Below are positions 19,372-28,014 of a stretch of 64,000 nucleotides of DNA, piece after piece. Source of the DNA: Mycobacterium sp. BK086 (GTDB lineage: Bacteria; Actinomycetota; Actinomycetes; Mycobacteriales; Mycobacteriaceae); assembly GCA_004362315.1 (NCBI GenBank), contig SNWL01000003.1:1860001-1924000 (forward strand). The letters are read 5' to 3'. The notes below the pieces were generated by a model. The model made no database searches, was not told the DNA's origin, and saw only the letters and a program-made list of their open reading frames with translations. Each line of letters begins with the position of its first letter. The stretch's first letter is position 1. The position numbers and the translations under genes were made by a program.

Positions 19372-20463
19372 CTACGCGTAGAAGTCGCGGATCTTGGGCG
19401 CCTCGACCTTGGCCCGGTCGTACCCGGCCCGGATCGCCGGAGCGATCTCATTGGGATCCAGCAGATTCACCCCGGGCGGGGTGCCCGCGATGATCAGCAT
19501 CGGCGTGGTCCCGACGGCCTTGAGCGCATCGATCTCGGTGTAGATGTTGTGCGGGATGCCGCTGAGCAGACTGCCCTCGTAGCCGTTGGTCAGCGTGATC
19601 ACCAATGCCCGCTTCGAGCCGGCCACCACATCGGTGTGCGCCCAGGTCTTCGAAATCCCGCCGTCCATGCAGTACCGCTGCCCCAGCAGGGTCGGGCCGA
19701 TGATGCCCGGCAGCGACGAACTCGCCCCCGTTGCATGGGCGAGCGGAATTCCGTTGCGCTGCGCCACATCCTGACCGATGACCAGCCGCTGGCCGGTGTA
19801 ACAGTCGTTGGCGGTGGTGAACATCTTGGCCGGCGGCCAGCCGGTCCTGCTGTCGTCGGTCAGCATCCACGCCAGCCGTTCCACCGCATCTCCGCTCACC
19901 GAGTTGTCGGCGGCCAGCGCGGCGTGCCCGATCAGCCGGATGGTCTCGGGGTCACCGCTTTTGACCGAGAAGTTGATCTCGCGGGCGCGCTGCTGGCTGG
20001 CGTTGGCACTCGACACCGGTGCGAGTTGGGCGAAGCGGGAGGGGAACTGGCCGAAGAAGTCGAACTCGTCGCGCATGTGCTGAAAGTTGCCCGACGTCAT
20101 CGACGAGCCGATGTACGCACCGGCCGAGGTGCCGACGACCATGTCGGCCTGACCCGCCGGGTCGACACCCTCCTCGAGCAGGCCGTGGAAGAAGCCGCAG
20201 TACCAGGCGAGGTAATACTCGCCTCCACCACCGAGCACCAACGTGCGGTCCAGTCCGGCTGCCAGATTCGACGGCGTCGGCGCATCCGGTACCGGTCGCG
20301 CGAGCCCGTCGCCATCGAAGAGCTTCGCCGAGATCGAGGCCGCCAATGCCTCGCCTTGCGAGTCAGCCCGTGCTACCGGACTCCCCGGCAATCCGGCTAC
20401 CGCAGAGGCCAATCCAGCGGTGACCCCGAGCCCCAGCGCGCTGCGCCGGGAGAAGTCGCTCAC
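19372..20463 (-). CDS. Exported (Tat) patatin-like phospholipase
   Basis: A 363-aa protein with a twin-arginine signal ([20 protein letters not shown], then ARA). The patatin domain follows: [17 protein letters not shown], nucleophile [11 protein letters not shown] (Ser113) and catalytic [10 protein letters not shown]. It probably hydrolyses lipids outside the membrane. The GTG at 20463 overlaps the tsaD stop as GTGA, so it is cotranscribed downstream of the t6A genes. The export route is inferred from the signal. Confidence 0.85.
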   Translation of the reverse strand: MSDFSRRSALGLGVTAGLASAVAGLPGSPVARADSQGEALAASISAKLFDGDGLARPVPDAPTPSNLAAGLDRTLVLGGGGEYYLAWYCGFFHGLLEEGVDPAGQADMVVGTSAGAYIGSSMTSGNFQHMRDEFDFFGQFPSRFAQLAPVSSANASQQRAREINFSVKSGDPETIRLIGHAALAADNSVSGDAVERLAWMLTDDSRTGWPPAKMFTTANDCYTGQRLVIGQDVAQRNGIPLAHATGASSSLPGIIGPTLLGQRYCMDGGISKTWAHTDVVAGSKRALVITLTNGYEGSLLSGIPHNIYTEIDALKAVGTTPMLIIAGTPPGVNLLDPNEIAPAIRAGYDRAKVEAPKIRDFYA

Positions 20464-21482
20464 GCAACCTGACCGTTCAGCACCGGCAGACCCGGATCGC
20501 TGCGCGCGTCCAGCGGTGACGGTGCCGCACCGGCGGCGATCAGATGCGCGGCGAAGGAGGCAATCATCGCCCCATTGTCGGTGCACAACCGGGGTCGCGG
20601 GATGCGAAGCGTCAAACCCGCTGCCGTACACCGCTCTTCGGCGAGTTCACGCAGCCGCGAATTGGCAGCCACCCCACCCGCGATCAGCAAGGTCGACACC
20701 CGGAGCTCACCGGCGGCCCGCACCGCTTTGGCGGTCAGCACGTCGGCGACGGCCTCCTGGAATCCGGCCGCGACGTCGGCGGTCGGTGCGTCGGGATGGC
20801 TTTCGACGTAGCGGGCCACCGCGGTCTTCAGCCCCGAGAACGAGAATGCGAACGGTTCATCGCGCGGCCCGGTCATGCCGCGCGGGAAGACGATGGCGTC
20901 GCGGTCGCCGGTGCGGGCAAGCTCGTCGAGGGGCCGTCCGCCCGGATAGCCCAGGCCCAGCAGCCGGGCCACCTTGTCGTAGGCCTCGCCCGCCGCATCG
21001 TCGACGGTGCTGCCGAGTTCGACGATCGGCTCGCCCAGCGAGCGCACGTGCAGCAGGTGGGTGTGCCCGCCGGACACCAGCAGCCCAACGCATTCGGGCA
21101 GCGGACCGTTGTCGTAGACGTCGGCGGCCAGGTGCCCGCCGAGGTGGTTGACCGCATAGAACGGCACTCCCCACGCCGCGGCATACGCCTTGGCCGCGGC
21201 CACCCCGACCAGCAGCGCACCGGCCAGCCCTGGCCCGATGGTGGCCGCGACCACGTCCGGCTTGTCGATGCCGGCGGTCTGCAGCGCCCGGCGCATGGTC
21301 GGCCCGAGTGCTTCGAGGTGGGCCCGCGACGCGATCTCGGGAACCACGCCACCGAACCGGGCGTGTTCGTCGACGCTGGAGGCCACCTCGTCGGCCAGCA
21401 GGGTGACGGTGCCGTCGTCGTCGAGGCGGGCGATGCCGACTCCCGTTTCGTCACAGGAGCTTTCGATGGCCAGAATGATCAT
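20460..21482 (-). CDS. tsaD: tRNA t6A threonylcarbamoyltransferase TsaD
   Basis: A 340-aa TsaD of full length. It begins [15 protein letters not shown] and has the metal-binding His pair in [10 protein letters not shown], plus [11 protein letters not shown] and [10 protein letters not shown]. It transfers the threonylcarbamoyl group to A37 of ANN-reading tRNAs with TsaB and TsaE, both encoded here. It overlaps the rimI stop by four bases. Confidence 0.96.
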   Translation of the reverse strand: MIILAIESSCDETGVGIARLDDDGTVTLLADEVASSVDEHARFGGVVPEIASRAHLEALGPTMRRALQTAGIDKPDVVAATIGPGLAGALLVGVAAAKAYAAAWGVPFYAVNHLGGHLAADVYDNGPLPECVGLLVSGGHTHLLHVRSLGEPIVELGSTVDDAAGEAYDKVARLLGLGYPGGRPLDELARTGDRDAIVFPRGMTGPRDEPFAFSFSGLKTAVARYVESHPDAPTADVAAGFQEAVADVLTAKAVRAAGELRVSTLLIAGGVAANSRLRELAEERCTAAGLTLRIPRPRLCTDNGAMIASFAAHLIAAGAAPSPLDARSDPGLPVLNGQVA

Positions 21483-21934
21483 GCCGGGTCCCGTCGCATG
21501 GTGTAGGCGTCGGCGCCGCTGACCCGGTAGTAGCGCTTGCGCACCCCTACCTTCGCGAAGCCCAGGCTCGTGTACAGCGCGATCGCCGGCTCGTTGTCGG
21601 TGCGGACCTCCAGGTACACGATCGAGTCCGCGCCGACGTCGCTGAGCAGTTCGTTCATCATCTGGCGTCCGATCCCGTGTCCCTGATATGCGGGATCGAC
21701 ACCGACGGTGTGGATTTCGTATTCGAACGGTGGTTTGCGCCCCAGCCGGGAGATGCCGGCATAGCCGACCAGTTTGTCGTCGGCTCGCGCCGCCACATAA
21801 CGGTTGTGCGGGGCCGCTAGTTCACGGATGAACGCGAAATCCGGCCACGGATCGTCACCTTCGAACAGCAGGTTCTCCAGTTCGGCGCAGCGGGCAGCGT
21901 CGGTCTTGTGCATCGGGCCGTATGAGATGTTCAC
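21479..21934 (-). CDS. rimI: Ribosomal-protein-alanine N-acetyltransferase RimI (GNAT)
   Basis: A 151-aa GNAT with the acetyl-CoA loop [12 protein letters not shown] and C-terminal [12 protein letters not shown]. RimI acetylates protein N-termini, classically ribosomal S18. The GTG at 21934 overlaps the tsaB stop as GTGA, and its other end overlaps tsaD. This rimI position within the tsa block is common in actinobacteria. Confidence 0.93.
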   Translation of the reverse strand: MNISYGPMHKTDAARCAELENLLFEGDDPWPDFAFIRELAAPHNRYVAARADDKLVGYAGISRLGRKPPFEYEIHTVGVDPAYQGHGIGRQMMNELLSDVGADSIVYLEVRTDNEPAIALYTSLGFAKVGVRKRYYRVSGADAYTMRRDPA

Positions 21935-22569
21935 CGCGCGACCCCGCGTTCGGCCAGCGTCTTCGCATCCGGACGGCGCAGATACAACGGCACCAGCGCC
22001 TCCGGCTCGGAATCCCAATCAGTCACGGCGGCAACCAGACCCGCCGCCGTCGGATAAGCGGTCCCGACGACGGGCAAATCGAACAGGGCGGCATGATCCG
22101 GTGATCCCGCGACGGCCTTGGCCGCTCCGACAGGGACGTCGGCCGCTGCCGCCACGTCCGGGCCGTCGATGCGCACCCCGTCGCGATAGCGCGCCCAATA
22201 CACCTCGCGGCGGCGGGCATCGGTGACCACCAGCACCTCACCGGTGGTGAGCACCCCGATCGCGTCCAGACTGCAGACGCCGTAGACCGGTACACCCAAG
22301 GCGTGCCCGTAGGCCGCGGCGGTGGCCATCCCGACCCGCAGACCGGTGAACGGCCCTGGGCCGCAACCGACGACGACGGCATCCACGTCGGCCATCGTCA
22401 GTCCGGCTTCGGCAATCGCCGCCACCACATTGGGGGTCAGCGTCTCGGCGTGGGCGCGCGCATCCAGCGTGATCCGCTCCCCCGCCACGACAACACCCTC
22501 GCCGCGCACCGCCACCGCGGCGGTGACGGCCGGGGTGGCGGTGTCGATCACCAAGACATTGCGGATCAT
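21931..22569 (-). CDS. tsaB: t6A complex subunit TsaB
   Basis: A 212-aa ASKHA-fold protein (NVLVIDTATPAVTAAV, GPGPFTGLRVGMATA). TsaB scaffolds TsaD and TsaE and is not itself catalytic. The ATG at 22569 overlaps the tsaE stop as ATGA; the annotated frame opens four codons earlier without support. Confidence 0.95.
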   Translation of the reverse strand: MIRNVLVIDTATPAVTAAVAVRGEGVVVAGERITLDARAHAETLTPNVVAAIAEAGLTMADVDAVVVGCGPGPFTGLRVGMATAAAYGHALGVPVYGVCSLDAIGVLTTGEVLVVTDARRREVYWARYRDGVRIDGPDVAAAADVPVGAAKAVAGSPDHAALFDLPVVGTAYPTAAGLVAAVTDWDSEPEALVPLYLRRPDAKTLAERGVAR

Positions 22570-23039
22570 TCGTGGTTCCACTGCCAGGTCGCCGTCCGCA
22601 CATCGCTGTCGGCGGCGCGGGTCAGCGTGATGTCGAGGTGGTTCTCGGAGAGCCGCTCGGCCAGGCCCTCACCCCACTCGACCACCACGACGGCGTCGTC
22701 GAGATCGGCGTCGAGGTCCAGCGAATCCAGTTCGGCCAGCAGGTCGGCTCCGGTGTGTTCGAGCAGGCGGTAGACGTCGACGTGCACCAGCTCTGGGCGC
22801 CCCGCCTGGCGTGCCCGATGCACCCGGGCCAGCACGAACGTCGGCGACGTCACCGGTCCGTCGACATCCATTCCGAGCGCAATTCCCTTGGTGAACGCGG
22901 TCTTTCCGGCACCCAGCGGACCGGAGAGGACCACCACATCGCCGGCCTGCAGTTGCCTGCCCAGCTTCTCGCCCAGCGCAATCGTGTCTTCGACGGTGGG
23001 CAGCTCGATCGTGCCGCTGCGCACCTGCGTCCTATCCAC
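22566..23039 (-). CDS. tsaE: t6A complex ATPase TsaE
   Basis: A 157-aa P-loop ATPase with Walker A SGPLGAGKTAFTKG and VEWGEGLAERL near the C-terminus. TsaE resets the TsaB-TsaD cycle. It starts at GTG 23039, inside the last codons of the upstream hydrolase (8-base overlap). Confidence 0.95.
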   Translation of the reverse strand: MDRTQVRSGTIELPTVEDTIALGEKLGRQLQAGDVVVLSGPLGAGKTAFTKGIALGMDVDGPVTSPTFVLARVHRARQAGRPELVHVDVYRLLEHTGADLLAELDSLDLDADLDDAVVVVEWGEGLAERLSENHLDITLTRAADSDVRTATWQWNHE

Positions 23040-24237
23040 GGGCCCGGTCCTTGAGCCGGCGGGTGAAGGCGATCAGCTTCGACGGGGTCGCCCGCTCGAC
23101 CAGATGCACCAGCGCGTCGTTGATCAGTTCGGGCTGTTCGAGCTGCACCAGATGACCTGCGCCGCCGACGATCAGCAGCTCGCAGTTGGGCAGCACCGCG
23201 GCCATCTCCTCGGAGTGCACGATCGGGGTCAGCACGTCGTGGTCACCGCAGGCGATCAACGTCGGGATCCGGGCCAGCACCGGCAGCGCCGCGCTCTCGT
23301 CGTGCACCTCCAGCGCGTGCAGGAACTCGACCAGGGTGGCGATCGGGGTGTCGTGGATCATCTGCTCGGAGAACGCCACAACACGCGGGCTCATGTTGTG
23401 GTCGTCGCCGTAGGAGGCGGCGCGCAGGATCGGGCGGAGCACCGACCGGGCCGCACCGCGGGTGCGGTGCACCAGTTTCGGGGCGTAGCGGGCGGCGAAT
23501 CGCACGGCCTCCAGCGCGGGGTTCTGCAGGATCTCGCCCAGCGGCGAGCGGGACAGCCCTTCGGAGGCCGACGACAGCAGCGCCGCGCCCACGATTCGGC
23601 TGCCGTAGTGCTTGGGGAATTGGCGGGCATGCGAGAGTACCGTCATCCCGCCCATCGAATGGCCGACGAGGACGATCGGCCCGCGCGGAACCATCACTTG
23701 CAGAATGGTTTCCAGGTCTTGGCCAAGCTGGGTCACGGTGTAGGTGTCGACGGGTGCGGGACTGGACTGGCCGTGCCCGCGCTGGTCGTAGAACACCATG
23801 CGCACCTGGTCGCCCCAGCGGGCCGCCAGGGCCGCGCGCTGGAAGTGAAACGATCCCATCTGCAGACAGAACCCGTGGGCGAACACCACCGTCAGCGGCG
23901 CGGTGGTCGGGCCGACTTCGCGGACCACCAGCGGGATACCGTCCGGCGTGGTGACCACGCAGCCGCGGTCGGCATCCAGAAGCCCGAAATCCTCACGCTG
24001 GTACAGGTCTTCGACCTCGGATCGGTGCCCGAACGCGCGGGCCGCCGACACGCCGGCGACGGTGCCGACCGCGCTCAGGCCGGCCATCCCGGCCAAGAGC
24101 CCGGCCTTCTTGCCCACGCCGAGACCGGGATGCTCGGCCTTGCGGGCCAGCTTCTCCGCGCTCTTCTCGGCGCGGCGCACCAACCGTTCGTCGATCCCTC
24201 GGGCGCGCTTGGGGTCCTTCTCACCGTCACTGCCCAC
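23032..24237 (-). CDS. Alpha/beta hydrolase, possibly membrane-tethered
   Basis: A 401-aa protein with an N-terminal hydrophobic stretch ([21 protein letters not shown], about residues 43-63) that may anchor it. The hydrolase domain follows: [11 protein letters not shown], nucleophile [20 protein letters not shown] and [11 protein letters not shown] for the triad. The GTG at 24237 lies 11 bases inside the alr end. Esterase or lipase activity is likely but the substrate is unknown. Confidence 0.85.
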   Translation of the reverse strand: MGSDGEKDPKRARGIDERLVRRAEKSAEKLARKAEHPGLGVGKKAGLLAGMAGLSAVGTVAGVSAARAFGHRSEVEDLYQREDFGLLDADRGCVVTTPDGIPLVVREVGPTTAPLTVVFAHGFCLQMGSFHFQRAALAARWGDQVRMVFYDQRGHGQSSPAPVDTYTVTQLGQDLETILQVMVPRGPIVLVGHSMGGMTVLSHARQFPKHYGSRIVGAALLSSASEGLSRSPLGEILQNPALEAVRFAARYAPKLVHRTRGAARSVLRPILRAASYGDDHNMSPRVVAFSEQMIHDTPIATLVEFLHALEVHDESAALPVLARIPTLIACGDHDVLTPIVHSEEMAAVLPNCELLIVGGAGHLVQLEQPELINDALVHLVERATPSKLIAFTRRLKDRARG

Positions 24238-25414
24238 CGGCGTCGGCCTCCCGGTAGGTGCGCACCACACGTCCGCGCGGGCTGGTGACCACCTCGTAGT
24301 GGATGGTGCCGAGAAGATCGGCCCAGGTTTGGGCTGTCGGTTCACCGGATGTGCCGGGGCCGAACAGAATTGCTTCGTCCCCCTCGGTGACGTCGGGCTC
24401 ACCCGGGCCGAGGTCGACGACGAACTGGTCCATGCACACCCGCCCGACACTGCGACGCAGCCGGCCGTTGATCAGCACGTCGATCCGTCCGCCGAGCGGG
24501 CGGTACAGCCCGTCGGCGTAGCCGATGGGCAGCAGCGCCAGGGTGGTGTCCCGCTCGGCGATCCAAGTGTGGCCGTAGGAGACTCCGTCGCCGGCCTTGA
24601 CCGGCTTGACCATCGTCACCGCACATTTCAGGGTCATCGCCGGGCGCAGACCCATATCGCCGCGCTCGGGAATGGGACTGAGCCCGTAGACCGCGATACC
24701 GGGACGCACCATGTCGAAGCCCAGATCCGGTCGCGTCATCGCCGACGGCGAGTTCGACAGGTGCGCGACCTCGAATTCGACTCCGCGCCTACGTGCTTCG
24801 GCGATCACATCGGTAAAGCGCTGCGCCTGAAGGTCATTGAGCGGGTCGTCGGGGGCGTCGCCGTTGGCGAGATGCGACATGATGCCGCGCAGCCGGATCG
24901 CGTCCGCGGCGACCGCGCGCTGAAGCTCGGTCAGCACCGCCGGGAAGTCGGCGATGGCGACACCGTTGCGGTTGAGTCCGGTGTCGACCTTGATGGTGAC
25001 CTCGGCGGTGCAGCCGGTGCGTTCGACGGCGTCAAGCAGCTCGGCGAGCTGGCGGGCTGAGGACACCGCGACCTGGACGTCGGCCGACAGTGCCGGGGCG
25101 AAATCGGTGCCGGGCGGGTGCAGCCAGGCCAGCACGGGTGCGGTGATCCCGCCTTCACGCAGTGCCACCGCCTCGTCGATGGTGGCAACGCCCAACTCGG
25201 CGGCACCGGCGGCGATCGCCGTCCGGCCGGCCGCGATGGCACCGTGGCCGTACGCGTCGGCCTTGACGACCGCCATCACCTGGGCGGATCCCGCGTGCTC
25301 ACGCAAAACGCGCACGTTGTGGGCAATCGCCCCGAGATCGACGAGTGCTTCGGCGCCGGGACCGGAAACCTGGGTTTGCGTCGACGGGGTCAACGATGTC
25401 GTGTGCATGTTCAT
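24227..25414 (-). CDS. alr: Alanine racemase
   Basis: A 395-aa fold-type III PLP enzyme. The cofactor Lys is in [13 protein letters not shown]; the opposite catalytic region SYGHTW and [12 protein letters not shown] match Alr. It makes D-alanine for peptidoglycan. The ATG at 25414 follows GGCGGTGAC. It heads the leftward alr-hydrolase-tsaE-tsaB-rimI-tsaD chain and diverges from the GntR gene. Confidence 0.96.
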   Translation of the reverse strand: MNMHTTSLTPSTQTQVSGPGAEALVDLGAIAHNVRVLREHAGSAQVMAVVKADAYGHGAIAAGRTAIAAGAAELGVATIDEAVALREGGITAPVLAWLHPPGTDFAPALSADVQVAVSSARQLAELLDAVERTGCTAEVTIKVDTGLNRNGVAIADFPAVLTELQRAVAADAIRLRGIMSHLANGDAPDDPLNDLQAQRFTDVIAEARRRGVEFEVAHLSNSPSAMTRPDLGFDMVRPGIAVYGLSPIPERGDMGLRPAMTLKCAVTMVKPVKAGDGVSYGHTWIAERDTTLALLPIGYADGLYRPLGGRIDVLINGRLRRSVGRVCMDQFVVDLGPGEPDVTEGDEAILFGPGTSGEPTAQTWADLLGTIHYEVVTSPRGRVVRTYREADAGGQ

Positions 25415-25510
25415 GTCACCGCCGCCAATTGTCCCAGAAGCCGACGCAGAAGCCCGCATAGGGCGCTGACCTGTCCTTTCGCCGCCGCCGGGGGCGGTAG
25501 AGTCGTCGGA

Positions 25511-26323
25511 ATGCGGGTGCTGTCGATGGACGACGCCGTGCTGGCCGTGCGGCCGGACCTCGGCGGGCCGTCCGAGCAGCCGGCCCATTCCCGAATTGCT
25601 GTCTGGCTGGAGAAACTGATCGTGACCGGGCGTTTGACGCCGGGTGACAAACTGCCCCCCGAGGTCGAGATCGCCGGGGCGCTGGGCGTGAGCAGGATGA
25701 CGCTGCGCCAGGCGCTGGCGGCGATCGAGGCCAAAGGGCTGATCCGGCGCAGCCGGGGCCGGTTCGGGGGCAACTTCGTCGAGACGCCCCGCTTGGAGTT
25801 CGACCACATCGGACTGCCGGGGTTCACCGAGCAGCTGCGCCGGCTGGACATGTCCGCGGGCGCGCGAGTGATCCGGGCCGTGACCCGGCAGCCGACCGCC
25901 AACGTCCGGCACGCCCTGCAGCTCAAACGCGGCGCCCCGGTGCACGAGATCATCCGCATCCGGTCGGCCAACAACACACCCGTGCTGCTCGAGGAGACCT
26001 ACCTGCCGGCTGCCCGGTTCCCCCGCCTGCTGTCCGCCGACCTCACCGGCTCGGTGTACACGCTGATGGACCAATTCGGCACGCCGGTGTTCTCGGCCGA
26101 CGAGCACATCGAGGCCACCGCCGCGTCCGAGTCGTCGGCCGAGCTGCTCGGAGTGGCCGTCGGCGACCCGCTGCTGGTGGTCACGCGCACCGCGTACGAC
26201 CGCAACGAGGTTCCGGTGGAGTTCTCCCACGACTACTTCCGCTCCGACCGCACCCGCATCCGGGTGAAGTCCACCGTCGACCGGGGACCCGACGCCGAAG
26301 TGGAAACCTCGCCGGCGTCCTAA
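25511..26323 (+). CDS. GntR-family regulator with UTRA (HutC-type) domain
   Basis: A 270-aa regulator. The GntR winged helix occupies about residues 25-95 ([20 protein letters not shown]) and a UTRA ligand domain follows ([41 protein letters not shown]). HutC-type proteins sense small polar molecules and sugars or amines. It is convergent, overlapping the HAD gene by four bases, and its likely targets are the HAD/kinase genes to the right. Confidence 0.9.
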   Translation: MRVLSMDDAVLAVRPDLGGPSEQPAHSRIAVWLEKLIVTGRLTPGDKLPPEVEIAGALGVSRMTLRQALAAIEAKGLIRRSRGRFGGNFVETPRLEFDHIGLPGFTEQLRRLDMSAGARVIRAVTRQPTANVRHALQLKRGAPVHEIIRIRSANNTPVLLEETYLPAARFPRLLSADLTGSVYTLMDQFGTPVFSADEHIEATAASESSAELLGVAVGDPLLVVTRTAYDRNEVPVEFSHDYFRSDRTRIRVKSTVDRGPDAEVETSPAS

Positions 26324-27021
26324 GCGCCGAGCAGCGGAAGCACGTGCTCGACGACGTCCGCCGACAGCCGCGGAATCACCGCAACGGTCGACTCAGGGCT
26401 GGGGCCGGTACCGACCGCGATGCAGCGCATACCCGCCGCCAGCGCACCCCGGATCCCGGGGACGGAATCTTCGAAAACGACGATATCGCTTGGTGCACAG
26501 CCGATTTGAGCGGCGCCAGAAAGAAATCCTTCCGGATCCGGCTTGCCGCGGGTGACATCTTCTTCGGCCACCACGACACGGATCAGCTCGCTGACCGGAC
26601 TGCTTTCCAGGACAGCGCGAACGTCGTCGCGCTGGGCGCCGGTGACGATGGCCATCGGCACCCCGCGCTCCGCCAGCACCTGCACGAGCCGCACAGTCTC
26701 GGGCTGGATCGGATTGTGATCGGCCACCAGGTCGCGGTAGCGCCCCTTGCGCAGCTCCAGCAGCGCGTCGACATCGTGGTCGACGCCGGTGATCGCCAGC
26801 GCCTTCTCGACGATCTCGCGGTCGCTGTGGCCCAGCAGCTGGCTGTCGTAGTCGTGCTGGGTCATCGACCAGCCCAGATGCTCGTCGAACAGCTCGCTGA
26901 AGATGCGAAACAGGATCGGCTCGTCGTCCGACAACGTCCCGTTGAAATCGAAGATCACGGCCGGACGCGGGCCGCGGGCCCAGTCCGACATCACCTCACG
27001 CGCAAGCATTGGCTCCGGCAC
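26320..27021 (-). CDS. HAD-superfamily phosphatase
   Basis: A 233-aa HAD phosphatase: motif [12 protein letters not shown] (the second Asp of DxD is replaced by Asn here), motif II AIVTGAQ, motif [15 protein letters not shown] and [10 protein letters not shown]. The DFN variant is seen in some family members and may alter substrate handling. Starts at GTG 27021 or ATG 27009 are possible. It diverges from the kinase gene across a small palindrome. Confidence 0.85.
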   Translation of the reverse strand: MPEPMLAREVMSDWARGPRPAVIFDFNGTLSDDEPILFRIFSELFDEHLGWSMTQHDYDSQLLGHSDREIVEKALAITGVDHDVDALLELRKGRYRDLVADHNPIQPETVRLVQVLAERGVPMAIVTGAQRDDVRAVLESSPVSELIRVVVAEEDVTRGKPDPEGFLSGAAQIGCAPSDIVVFEDSVPGIRGALAAGMRCIAVGTGPSPESTVAVIPRLSADVVEHVLPLLGA

Positions 27022-27030
27022 AGTTCAATA

Positions 27031-27046
27031 GTCTAGTCTTTTAGAC
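27031..27046. promoter_or_regulatory. Inverted repeat in HAD/kinase divergent promoter
   Basis: GTCTA (27031-27035) and TAGAC (27042-27046) flank six bases in the 56-base divergent gap. A regulator site, perhaps for the nearby GntR/UTRA protein, is plausible. Confidence 0.4.
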
Positions 27047-27077
27047 GCGATGCCCCTTCCGGCGCGAGGATGTTTGT

Positions 27078-27998
27078 ATGCCGTTCCTGTCTGATCCGGA
27101 ACTGGATGCGCTGCTGGACCAATTGCCGGCCGTGGCCGGACAGCCGCGCCAACTCGAGGAACTCTCCGGCGGACTGACCAATCGCAACATCAAGATCACC
27201 ACGCCGTCCGGGACGTACGTCGCTCGGTGCAGCGTCAACGAGACCAACCTGCTGGGCATCGACCGCGACAACGAGTACGTCAACAGCAAGGCCGCCGAAC
27301 AGGCCGGTGTCGGCGCGCCGGTGATCGACTACCGCCCCGACCTGGGCGTCCTGCTGGTGGGCTTCCTCGAGGGCACCACGTTGACCAACCCCGACCTGCA
27401 GCGTCCCGATGTGCTGGCGCGGGTGGCCGCCGGCGTCCGGGCGTTGCACGCGGGCCCGCGCTTCCGCGACCGGTTCAACATGTTCGAGCGGCAGCCCGCC
27501 TATCTGAAGGTGGTGCAGGAGCGCGGCTTCCGGATACCGACCGACTACCTGTATTACACCCGCGAATTCCATGCGGTGAAGCGCATTCTCGGGCCCGACG
27601 ATCACGCGACGGTACCCTGCAACAACGATCTGCTGGCCGGCAATTTCGTCGACACCGGCGAGAAGGTCTGGCTGATCGACTACGAGTACTCCGGCAACAA
27701 CGATCCGTGTTTCGAGCTGGGCAACCTCGGTGCTGAATGCGGGCTGTCCACCGATCAGCTCGACGAGCTGGTCACGCTGTACTACGGGCGCCGGCTGCGG
27801 CACAAGACCGCCCGGGCCCGCCTACAGGGAATCATCGGCAAGTACGGCTGGACGCTGTGGGGCTGCATCCAGAACGGCTCCAGCTCTTTGGATTTCAACT
27901 TCTGGGACTGGGCGATGGAGCGATACGAGTCCGCGATCGCCGAGTTCCGCGGACCCGACTTTCCCCGCCTGCTCGCCGACGCACAAGCATCCGACTGA
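27078..27998 (+). CDS. Choline-kinase/aminoglycoside-phosphotransferase-family kinase
   Basis: A 306-aa kinase-like-fold protein. The catalytic loop is VPCNNDLLAGNFVDTGEKVWLIDYEYSGNNDP, given in part: C-N-N-D-L-L-x-x-N then I-D-Y-E-Y, which matches the choline-kinase branch. An N-terminal GGLTNRNIKI gives the nucleotide loop. It probably phosphorylates a small alcohol or amine. It lies 16 bases before the FAD/GcvT demethylase gene, in one operon. Confidence 0.88.
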   Translation: MPFLSDPELDALLDQLPAVAGQPRQLEELSGGLTNRNIKITTPSGTYVARCSVNETNLLGIDRDNEYVNSKAAEQAGVGAPVIDYRPDLGVLLVGFLEGTTLTNPDLQRPDVLARVAAGVRALHAGPRFRDRFNMFERQPAYLKVVQERGFRIPTDYLYYTREFHAVKRILGPDDHATVPCNNDLLAGNFVDTGEKVWLIDYEYSGNNDPCFELGNLGAECGLSTDQLDELVTLYYGRRLRHKTARARLQGIIGKYGWTLWGCIQNGSSSLDFNFWDWAMERYESAIAEFRGPDFPRLLADAQASD

Positions 27999-28014
27999 CG
28001 ACCGATAGGAACTC

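Noticed and set aside
18331-20472. Plus-strand 713-codon frame opposite the hydrolase and patatin genes
   Set aside because: Antisense shadow of two well-supported genes; it has no domain I can recognise.
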